The notes beneath the pieces are model-generated. The model was given only the letters and a program-made list of their open reading frames with translations, made no database searches and was not told where the DNA came from. 10,983 nucleotides of DNA. Source: NZQO01 sp002693605 (GTDB lineage Bacteria > Bacteroidota > Bacteroidia > Flavobacteriales > Flavobacteriaceae). A program made the position numbers and the translations under genes. Positions 1 through 6,144 of the stretch are shown here, piece by piece. Location: contig CAXAVH010000088.1 in assembly GCA_963972105.1 (NCBI GenBank), positions 1 to 10,983 on the forward strand, written 5' to 3'. Within the stretch, counting starts at the first letter, position 1. Every line of letters begins with the position of its first letter.

Positions 1-16
1 TGCCCCAAAGCGGGTG

Positions 17-49
17 CAAATGTACAACCACTTAAAGCAACATACCAAA
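17..49 (-). promoter_or_regulatory. Outward Bacteroidota sigma-A type promoter at left edge
   Basis: Read on the minus strand, a perfect TAnnTTTG -7 element (TACATTTG, plus-strand 17-24) lies 21 bases from a TTTG (-33 element, plus-strand 46-49). This spacing is within the range known for Bacteroidota primary-sigma promoters. Just upstream on the minus strand (plus 61-93) are A-tracts resembling an UP element. The sequence after the -7 element begins GCACCCGC, a start I associate with rRNA or tRNA operon promoters in this phylum; that link is from memory. The transcript would run leftwards out of the window, so its gene is not visible. Confidence 0.7.
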
Positions 50-292
50 TGTTTTAAACACTTTTTTTGAAGTTTTTTTCAATTAAATTTTAACCTCCTG
101 AAAAGCACTCAATTGGCAACATCATTTTTTCCGGAACTAAGAGTTCCAAAATTGGTAAACGTTACTGGTGGGTGAAAAGTTGCCAAGAAAGCCTTCGCCA
201 TAAGTGAAAAGTAACTGGCGCATAAACGGATGCTCTGGGCAATGGTTTTCAGAAAACATACTGCAATTAAACCAATTGCACAAACTGACCTG
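50..292. other. Gene-free left flank with a short hairpin
   Basis: No credible gene lies here. Visible structure is limited: T/A tracts at 61-93, a short perfect inverted repeat at 133-147 (GGAACT, 3-base loop, AGTTCC), and a 9-bp direct repeat GTGAAAAGT at 172-180 and 204-212. The hairpin has no T-run following it on either strand, so it is not a standard intrinsic terminator. It lies downstream of the DUF4294 gene and could still help mRNA 3'-end formation. Confidence 0.5.
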
Positions 293-1003
293 TTATTTAT
301 TGTTGGTTTTTTGATTCCAATGCGACGTCAGGTCGAGATAATCTATCGGGAAGGCTGGCTTTTGCCTTACCAACTGATTGTCCTGAAAGGAGCGCTCGAG
401 TATATCTTCTATTAGGTAGTCCTCCTTATCTTCAAAAGGCTCATATTCTTCCTTAAGTGTTATATCAAAGACGTTTGCCGTTGTGTTGTACCAGAATGCT
501 CGCCAACCGGTGCGCAGCTCCTTTACCAGGTCGAACGCAGTTCTCCCGGTCTGCCTGTGAATGAGCTTGACCAAAATCTGGCCTTCGGTACGGGTGAGCT
601 TTTTGAGCTTTTCTGAAAATTCCTCCTCAATATATTTCTGGATACGCCGGGTGTAGACCCTCCTGTCACGTTTGCGCTCCATCTGCTCGAGTCGTTGGGT
701 CATGGTGGTGAGCCTATCAGCTGCCAACTTTGCATACGGATAAACCTTGCGCGTCTTTCGCCGCAATATCAAATAACGCCGGCGGTCTTCCTTGGAGTTA
801 AACTCCAGCTTGTTCAGCAGGACGACCTCATCTAGATCGATGATTTCCCTAGGTATAGTATCGCCTTCAATAATATAGTAGAAGGTTTCGCTGCTATCGG
901 GCTGCATTTCTACATATTCATCGGTAGTCTGGCCCAGGGCAGCGCCCCAAGCTATGAATATACTATATATAAGTAGGCTATTTTTCAAGTTTGCGTGTCT
1001 CAT
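293..1003 (-). CDS. Secreted DUF4294 domain protein
   Basis: The 236-residue protein has an N-terminal signal peptide: a hydrophobic core at residues 9-23 and a probable cleavage near A-L-G-Q at 22-25, so it should be exported to the periplasm or envelope. The mature part matches my knowledge of DUF4294, a family of unknown function common in Flavobacteriia. Its conserved core runs from about residue 45 (EGDTIPREIIDLDEV) through a very basic stretch at 73-122 to the hallmark TEGQILVKLIHRQTG and the following W-R-A-F-W-Y-N at 139-173. Residues 95-136 are rich in Arg, Lys and Glu and are probably helical. The start is an ATG followed directly by the signal peptide. It is divergent from the M42 peptidase gene across about 100 bases. 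No enzymatic motif is recognisable and no function is assigned. Confidence 0.88.
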   Translation of the reverse strand: MRHANLKNSLLIYSIFIAWGAALGQTTDEYVEMQPDSSETFYYIIEGDTIPREIIDLDEVVLLNKLEFNSKEDRRRYLILRRKTRKVYPYAKLAADRLTTMTQRLEQMERKRDRRVYTRRIQKYIEEEFSEKLKKLTRTEGQILVKLIHRQTGRTAFDLVKELRTGWRAFWYNTTANVFDITLKEEYEPFEDKEDYLIEDILERSFQDNQLVRQKPAFPIDYLDLTSHWNQKTNNK

Positions 1004-1032
1004 ATAAGTTTAGGGTTATGCCAAAACCATTC

Positions 1033-1040
1033 CAAAATTA
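1033..1040 (-). promoter_or_regulatory. Candidate -7 element for the DUF4294 gene
   Basis: The minus strand reads TAATTTTG, a full match to the Bacteroidota TAnnTTTG -7 consensus. It sits about 30 bases upstream of the DUF4294 start codon, which would give a leader of roughly 23 bases. No TTG is seen 17-23 bases further upstream, so the -33 half is missing or weak. An eight-base motif in AT-rich DNA can arise by chance. Confidence 0.35.
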
Positions 1041-1075
1041 AACAAAATGCGAAGGGTTACTTACTATTTAATTAT

Positions 1076-1083
1076 TAATTTTG
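1076..1083 (+). promoter_or_regulatory. Candidate -7 element for the M42 peptidase gene
   Basis: TAATTTTG matches the TAnnTTTG consensus and lies 20 bases before the ATG at 1104. Transcription would start near 1090, leaving a leader of about 14 bases. This supports the ATG at 1104 over the upstream in-frame ATG at 1047, which lies before the element. No clear TTG is present at -33. Confidence 0.35.
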
Positions 1084-1103
1084 AACTGCAAAAAATAGCT
1101 ACT

Positions 1104-2189
1104 ATGGCATCGACTATATTGACCGAGAATTCGCTTACCTTTTTAGAAAACTATCTAAATAACGCCTCACCCACTGGTTATGAGTGGAGCGGACAGAAAA
1201 TTTGGATGGATTACCTAAAACCGTACGTAGATGAGTTTATTACCGACACCTACGGGACGGCGGTCGCCATTATAAACCCCGATGCCAAGTACAAGGTAGT
1301 AATCGAGGGCCACGCCGACGAGATTTCCTGGTACGTAAACTACATTAGCGATAACGGGTTGCTGTACGTAATTAGAAACGGCGGGAGCGACCACCAAATT
1401 GCCCCTTCCAAGATTGTCGATATCCATACCAAGAACGGAATTAAAAAAGGTGTGTTTGGTTGGCCGGCCATTCACACGCGGGACAAATCGAAAGAGGAGG
1501 CCCCCAAGCCAGAGAACATATTTATAGATGTGGGTGCTGAAGATAAGGACGCGGTGGAGAAAATGGGTATACATGTAGGCTGCGTAATTACTTACCCGGA
1601 CCCCTTCCAAGTGCTAAACGACAATAAATTTGTGTGCCGGGCCTTGGACAACAGGATGGGAGGCTTCATGATTGCCGAAGTAGCTCGCTTACTTCACGAG
1701 AACAAGAAGAAATTACCTTTCGGTCTTTATATTACCAATTCGGTTCAGGAAGAAATTGGCCTGCGCGGTGCCGAGATGATCGCCGAGCGCATTAAGCCAA
1801 ACGTGGCAATTGTTACTGACGTTACCCACGATACCACCACCCCGATGATCGATAAAAAGAAAGAGGGTGAGCTGCAAATTGGGAAGGGCCCCGTAATTGC
1901 CTATGCCCCAGCCGTACAGCAAAAGTTGCGCGATATATTAGTAACCACGGCAGAAGACAATAAGATTCCATTTCAAAGATCGGCACTATCGCGCGCTACT
2001 GGAACCGATACCGATGCCTTTGCCTATAGTAACTGCGGAGTGGCCAGCGCGCTTATATCCCTGCCCCTTCGCTATATGCACACCACCGTCGAGATGGTGC
2101 ATCGGGATGATGTCGAAAATGTCATTAAATTAATTTACAATACTCTTTTGAACTTAAAGGACGGCGACACCTTCAGTTATTTTGAATAG
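1104..2189 (+). CDS. M42 family metallo-aminopeptidase
   Basis: This 361-residue protein belongs to the M42 (FrvX/TET, deblocking or glutamyl aminopeptidase-like) family: cytosolic di-metal enzymes that trim peptides from the N-terminus and usually assemble into large tetrahedral complexes. All expected active-site residues are visible: His70 in GHADE, bridging Asp182 in ALDNR, catalytic Glu216 and ligand Glu217 in VQEEIGLRGA, Asp239 in VTDVTHD, and His326 in RYMHTTVE. The frame is open from an ATG at 1047, but I choose the ATG at 1104. The 19 extra residues are not typical of the family, they would precede the candidate promoter, and homologues begin near STILTENSL-like sequence. The topoisomerase gene follows 63 bases later on the same strand. 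Substrate preference cannot be read from the sequence. Confidence 0.93.
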   Translation: MASTILTENSLTFLENYLNNASPTGYEWSGQKIWMDYLKPYVDEFITDTYGTAVAIINPDAKYKVVIEGHADEISWYVNYISDNGLLYVIRNGGSDHQIAPSKIVDIHTKNGIKKGVFGWPAIHTRDKSKEEAPKPENIFIDVGAEDKDAVEKMGIHVGCVITYPDPFQVLNDNKFVCRALDNRMGGFMIAEVARLLHENKKKLPFGLYITNSVQEEIGLRGAEMIAERIKPNVAIVTDVTHDTTTPMIDKKKEGELQIGKGPVIAYAPAVQQKLRDILVTTAEDNKIPFQRSALSRATGTDTDAFAYSNCGVASALISLPLRYMHTTVEMVHRDDVENVIKLIYNTLLNLKDGDTFSYFE

Positions 2190-2217
2190 AATTGGGAAGG
2201 TTTTCATATTTCCTTAA

Positions 2218-2230
2218 GACTTTTAAAGTC
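2218..2230. repeat. 13-bp palindrome between M42 and topoisomerase genes
   Basis: GACTTT-T-AAAGTC is a perfect inverted repeat with a single central base, flanked by a looser CTTA (2213-2216) and TAAG (2234-2237) pair. It lies 28 bases after the M42 stop codon and 23 bases before the topoisomerase start. A short ATTTTT follows at about 2242. It could be a protein-binding site or a weak hairpin that reduces read-through; the tight central spacing fits an operator better than an RNA hairpin. Confidence 0.3.
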
Positions 2231-2252
2231 CGCTAAGCAGTATTTTTAGCCT

Positions 2253-3329
2253 ATGGTCATAAAACCCCCACAGGTTAAGAAAATACTCCAAGATCCGGTT
2301 AAGGCGGCGACCTTGGCGAATCTTATTTACGTAACAGACAATATGCTTACCATTGAGCGCCACCGGCACGGCAGGGGGTTTTATTATACCCGAAACGGTG
2401 AAAAAATTGCCGACCGGAAAACGCTACGGCGACTCAAGTCGCTCGTTATCCCACCGGCGTGGATGGATGTGCGCATAACCCATTTGGTTAATGGCCACTT
2501 GCAAGTGGTGGGTCGCGACTCCAAGAACCGCAAGCAATATCGGTACCACCCGCATTGGTCGAAGCTCAGGAACCAAACCAAGTTCTTCAAGATGGCTGCT
2601 TTTGGAAATGTGCTTCCGCAAATGAGGGCGCAGATCGACAAGGACCTGAAGTTACCGCGAATGGGAAAACGGAAATGCCTGGCGCTTGTTCTTCGCCTTA
2701 TGGAAGAGACCCACATTCGCATAGGCAACGAATATTACGCCAAGAACAACAAGACGTACGGCCTCTCTACGCTGCGCACCAAACATCTAGATGTGGTTGA
2801 TGGTAAAATTCAATTTCAGTTTAAGGGAAAAAAGGGCAAGCGCCACAACGTGCCTCTTACCAACAAGCGATTGCAAAAGCTCGTGTTGCAGTGTGAGGAC
2901 ATTCCCGGATGGGAATTATTTCAGTATTACGATGAAAACCAGAACCACCACAGCATTGATAGTGGTATGGTGAACGATTACATACAGGAGCTGAGCGGCG
3001 ACTTGTTTTCGGCAAAGGATTTCAGGACGTGGGCTGCGAGCAAGCTATATTTCGAAAAAGCTTATCAATTGGGCATTCCCAGCTCGCAAAGCGAAAGACA
3101 CCGAAATTGTCTTGCCGCCTTCGATGCTGCCGCTGAAGGCCTGGGCAATACACGCGCCGTTTGCAGAAAATACTACGTGCATCCAGTTTTGGTGGAAAAA
3201 TACGAGGACGGATCGCTTCAGAAGTATTTTGACAAGCTGAATAAAACTCCCTCAGAAAAAGACAACCTCTCCCCTACAGAAGCGATTTTACTTCAGGTAG
3301 TGAACGAATACAAAGTGGTGCTGGAATAA
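2253..3329 (+). CDS. DNA topoisomerase IB (poxvirus-like)
   Basis: The 358-residue protein is a bacterial type IB topoisomerase. Such enzymes relax positive and negative supercoils by nicking one strand through a 3'-phosphotyrosine intermediate, without ATP or metal. The N-terminal clamp domain covers about residues 20-115, with IPPAW at 66-70 and GRDSKNRKQYRYHP at 87-100. The catalytic domain follows. The expected catalytic set is visible by analogy to Deinococcus TopIB: Arg156 in HIRIGN, Lys193 in the FKGKKG beta-hairpin, Arg258 in DFRTW, Asn299 in GLGNT, and nucleophile Tyr308 in KYYVHP. Asn in place of the eukaryotic or viral His is usual in bacterial members. Length is normal for the family. 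The M42 gene is 63 bases upstream and may be co-transcribed. The gene ends 17 bases from the convergent symporter gene. Confidence 0.95.
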   Translation: MVIKPPQVKKILQDPVKAATLANLIYVTDNMLTIERHRHGRGFYYTRNGEKIADRKTLRRLKSLVIPPAWMDVRITHLVNGHLQVVGRDSKNRKQYRYHPHWSKLRNQTKFFKMAAFGNVLPQMRAQIDKDLKLPRMGKRKCLALVLRLMEETHIRIGNEYYAKNNKTYGLSTLRTKHLDVVDGKIQFQFKGKKGKRHNVPLTNKRLQKLVLQCEDIPGWELFQYYDENQNHHSIDSGMVNDYIQELSGDLFSAKDFRTWAASKLYFEKAYQLGIPSSQSERHRNCLAAFDAAAEGLGNTRAVCRKYYVHPVLVEKYEDGSLQKYFDKLNKTPSEKDNLSPTEAILLQVVNEYKVVLE

Positions 3330-3331
3330 TT

Positions 3332-3345
3332 TTTTCATAAGAAAA
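3332..3345. terminator. Tiny AT hairpin between convergent genes
   Basis: The only sequence between the topoisomerase and symporter stop codons holds TTTTC-ATAA-GAAAA, a perfect 5-bp stem with a 4-base loop, preceded by further T residues. It is symmetric and could mark transcript ends in both directions, but with only one GC pair it would be very unstable. Overlapping convergent transcription is just as likely. Confidence 0.25.
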
Positions 3346-3346
3346 C

Positions 3347-4744
3347 TTACTTTTCCTCGGAAATTGTATTCCTTTCAATTTTGTACCGCTGGAAATAACC
3401 CTTCGCTTCCCTGATTACCCGAGGCGCCAGTAACAAGGTTGCGGTCATCGTGGGCAACGCCATTAGCGCGAAAAACGTATCAATCAAGTTGATCATTAGG
3501 CTAAGGGAGGTGGTTGCACCCACCAATATACTTCCTATATATAGGTAATTGTAGTAATGCCTGTACCTTACTCCGAACAGGAAGGACATACACTTGGTGC
3601 CATAATACGAATAGGAAAATAGCGACGAAATACTAAATACGGCTATGCACAGCAGCAGGGCGTATTTTCCAAAACCTGGCATCGTTTCCTGAAATGCGGT
3701 TGCGGTTAGGGTCACGCCATCGGCAGAAGTTGTTTGCCAGACATTCGTAACCAAAATGGCAAGGGCCGTAAGCGTACAGATAATCAGGGTATCGATGGCC
3801 GGACCCAACATAGCGACCAACCCCTCCCGAATGGGCTCATTGGTCTTCGCCGCACCGTGCGCCATCGGCGCCGTACCTATACCTGCTTCATTGCTAAAGG
3901 CACCTCTCCTTATACCCAATAATATGAGCCCGCCCAACAGGCCGCCAAGAAAGGCATCACCCTGATAAAAGGAGGCAGAGAACGCATCGGTGAAAATTAA
4001 TTTTAGGTAATAGGGAACAATGTCTGCGTGAGCTCCCAAAATCACCAAAACCATTATAAAGTATAATACCACCATAGCAGGCACCAAGCGTGTAGCCGTT
4101 TTGCTAATCCGGGATAGCCCACCCAAGATTACTATAGCGGTTATCACTGCCAATAGTATACCGATTGCGATATCGCTTCCGAAGCCAGTATACAGTCCGG
4201 CCGGTTTCAAGAGGATGTCATTTATGGCCTGGGTGAGCTGGTTCACGTTGAAAACGGGTAATGCACCCACGAGACCCGCTACGCTAAAGAGGATCGCCAT
4301 AGGCTTCCACTTCCTGCCCAAACCCTCCATAATGAAGTACATCGGGCCTCCCTGAATAGCGCCCTCGCTATCCCTTCCGCGGTAAAGCACCGCGAGCGTA
4401 GCGGTGAAAAATTTGGTAGACATACCAATTACCGCGCTTACCCACATCCAGAAAACCGCGCCCGGACCGCCAATGGCGATGGCTACAGCTACGCCGGCTA
4501 TGTTCCCCATGCCCACGGTAGCCGAAAGTGCGGTAGTGAGGGCCTGAAAATGGCTGATTTCTCCCGCGTCTGATTCGTTATCGTACTTGCCCCGTAGCAC
4601 CGCTACCGCATGGCCCAAATAGCGAAAGGGAAGAAATCGAATGCGAATTAATAAATAGATGCCGCCGCCGGTCAATAACAACAATAGCGGGAGCCCCCAG
4701 GCCAAGGAGGCCAAATCGGATACGATGCCATCGATTTTTTTCAA
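3347..4744 (-). CDS. AGCS family sodium:alanine/glycine symporter
   Basis: The 465-residue inner-membrane protein is an alanine or glycine:cation symporter (AGCS, sodium-driven amino acid uptake). Family motifs include SATVGMGNIAGVA at 74-86, the PGAVFWMW signature at 94-101, GAIQGGPMYF at 128-137, and the cytoplasmic/TM block RRGAFSNEAGIGTAPMAHGA at 279-298. About ten to eleven hydrophobic segments are visible, the first at 15-34, with a charged C-terminal tail. The start is TTG at 4742-4744: the upstream in-frame stop is at 4760-4762 and no ATG or GTG lies between, while the next in-frame ATG would remove the first membrane segment. No clear Shine-Dalgarno sequence is seen, as is common in this phylum. 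It is divergent from the PagL-like gene. Alanine or glycine as substrate is a family-level inference. Confidence 0.93.
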   Translation of the reverse strand: MKKIDGIVSDLASLAWGLPLLLLLTGGGIYLLIRIRFLPFRYLGHAVAVLRGKYDNESDAGEISHFQALTTALSATVGMGNIAGVAVAIAIGGPGAVFWMWVSAVIGMSTKFFTATLAVLYRGRDSEGAIQGGPMYFIMEGLGRKWKPMAILFSVAGLVGALPVFNVNQLTQAINDILLKPAGLYTGFGSDIAIGILLAVITAIVILGGLSRISKTATRLVPAMVVLYFIMVLVILGAHADIVPYYLKLIFTDAFSASFYQGDAFLGGLLGGLILLGIRRGAFSNEAGIGTAPMAHGAAKTNEPIREGLVAMLGPAIDTLIICTLTALAILVTNVWQTTSADGVTLTATAFQETMPGFGKYALLLCIAVFSISSLFSYSYYGTKCMSFLFGVRYRHYYNYLYIGSILVGATTSLSLMINLIDTFFALMALPTMTATLLLAPRVIREAKGYFQRYKIERNTISEEK

Positions 4745-4823
4745 ACGGAAAGGTGTTGGTTACAGAACGAAAATAACGTTTAAATTTTTATAATCACTGC
4801 ATAAATTGTTACTTGTGCCCCTA

Positions 4824-6113
4824 ATGGAAAAAACGGCGCTATACCTCCTGCTCCTATTTTCATGGCTAACATACGGCCAAAGAGATACATTACCACTGCC
4901 CAACAGCCATTTCGTGATTACCCCGGAAATTTCAATAGGAATCACGGCCGATGCCAACAGCTTATTTCCCGAACACGGATTGCAGAAACAGCTCCTTCTC
5001 AATTTGGGGTGGGAACATGATTACCGAAACGAGGAATGGGCGCAGCGCCTTAAGGGTCCGCGTACTGGAATTTCCTTCGGAATAACCGATTTTGACAATT
5101 CCGAAAAATTGGGCTATGCCTTTTCGGCTATGCCCTTTATCGAGTTCAACGCCTTCCGAAGTAACCGACTAAAAGTTCAGGTTGCGACGGGAGCCTCTTA
5201 TTTCAGCAACCAGTACGACTCCATACAAAATCCGAATAACCAAGCGGTAACCACCAATGTCACCTGGTCTTTCAAGATGTTCTCCTGGTACCAGCTTTCA
5301 CGGGGAAAAACGGTTGACTGGCGCGCGGGACTCGGTTATTTCCACCATAGCAACGGACATACGCGGTTGCCAAACCAAGGGTTCAATTCTTTTTTGGTAA
5401 GCTTAGCCGGCGATCTTCACGGTCAGGCAAACTTCCGCGAAAAGCCAATTTCAGAATACCGAAACCACGGCTTTGAGGCCAGTAGCTATACGTATTCCAA
5501 CGTGCGCTATGGGCTGGGGTATAACGTCCTCGCAAAACCGTTTAACGAACGTGCCGAGGTGCATACCATCTCGGCAGAACTAGGACGGGTATACAATAAG
5601 ACCTACAAGGTGGGCATAGGGATGTATTACCGATTTTACAGAAGCTACTATGATTACATTAAAGGAAACGAGTCGCTCGTACAGGAAGGAAGGGAATTTG
5701 CGAGTTATAGGGAAAATCCCCTTCAATATGCATCGAATATTGGTGTTACCGCGCAGGGCGAAGTATTGCTCAATCACTTCGGAATTAGCCTACAACTAGG
5801 GCTAAACCTATACAAGCCGGGCTATAAAATAGATTGGCGCATAAACCAGGGCTGGTCTTACGTGCCGCGGGTTTTTCCCGAAGTGAGCAACGTAGTGCTG
5901 GGCGAGTTCAATACAAAATATAGATTAAAACAGCTAATCTCTTCACGGCTGGGCCTGAAGTATTATTTGTTGAGCACACACACAGTTCCTACCCATAACC
6001 TTTACCTTGGCTGTTTTATCAATTCAAACTTGGGCCAGGCCGATTTTACCGAGGCCAGTATCGGGTACGTGCACAATTTCAATTTAAAAAAAAAAATAGG
6101 GCGTTGCTTTTAG
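4824..6113 (+). CDS. PagL-like acyloxyacyl hydrolase family outer-membrane protein
   Basis: The 429-residue protein has a signal peptide (hydrophobic 6-15, ending T-Y-G-Q at 16-19) and alternating aromatic strands typical of an outer-membrane beta barrel. The central part carries the PagL/acyloxyacyl hydrolase hallmark: YFHHSNGHTRLPNQGFN, with His174 and Ser176 aligned to PagL His126 and Ser128. The third catalytic residue, Glu140 in Pseudomonas PagL, falls on Asn188 here. PagL removes the 3-O acyl chain of lipid A; whether this protein does so is uncertain. It is much longer than PagL (about 150 mature residues), with extra strands after the motif. The ATG at 4824 is preferred over an in-frame TTG at 4806. 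The last five codons overlap an A11 tract and the terminator hairpin, so the natural C-terminus may be different. Confidence 0.85.
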   Translation: MEKTALYLLLLFSWLTYGQRDTLPLPNSHFVITPEISIGITADANSLFPEHGLQKQLLLNLGWEHDYRNEEWAQRLKGPRTGISFGITDFDNSEKLGYAFSAMPFIEFNAFRSNRLKVQVATGASYFSNQYDSIQNPNNQAVTTNVTWSFKMFSWYQLSRGKTVDWRAGLGYFHHSNGHTRLPNQGFNSFLVSLAGDLHGQANFREKPISEYRNHGFEASSYTYSNVRYGLGYNVLAKPFNERAEVHTISAELGRVYNKTYKVGIGMYYRFYRSYYDYIKGNESLVQEGREFASYRENPLQYASNIGVTAQGEVLLNHFGISLQLGLNLYKPGYKIDWRINQGWSYVPRVFPEVSNVVLGEFNTKYRLKQLISSRLGLKYYLLSTHTVPTHNLYLGCFINSNLGQADFTEASIGYVHNFNLKKKIGRCF

Positions 6114-6126
6114 CAACGCCCTATTT
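6094..6126 (-). terminator. Strong intrinsic terminator between convergent genes
   Basis: A perfect 14-bp inverted repeat (6094-6107 with 6113-6126) encloses a 5-base loop and has a GC-rich core GGGCGTTGC. On the minus strand it is followed by an unbroken T run (plus-strand A run at 6086-6096, partly within the stem). This makes it a textbook terminator for the T9SS protein gene, whose stop codon is 18 bases upstream. For the plus-strand hydrolase gene the tail is only TTTC, so termination there is probably weaker. The hydrolase stop codon TAG (6111-6113) lies at the loop/stem edge. Confidence 0.92.
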
Positions 6127-6144
6127 CAGCTAATTCAAATTTCC

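Noticed and set aside
230..415. 61-codon plus-strand frame at the left
   Set aside because: It overlaps the conserved C-terminal half of the DUF4294 gene on the other strand and has no clear start signal or family resemblance.
1047..1103. N-terminal extension of the M42 peptidase from the ATG at 1047
   Set aside because: The 19 extra residues do not resemble the family's N-terminus, and the start lies before the candidate -7 element; the ATG at 1104 fits better.
4765..4775. Possible symporter promoter (TATTTTCG on the minus strand)
   Set aside because: It has one mismatch to TAnnTTTG and no TTG at the right distance upstream, so it is too weak to list.
4760..5002. 80-codon minus-strand frame upstream of the symporter gene
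   Set aside because: It is antisense to the signal peptide and first strands of the PagL-like gene. It ends at the stop codon just before the symporter and does not extend the transporter.
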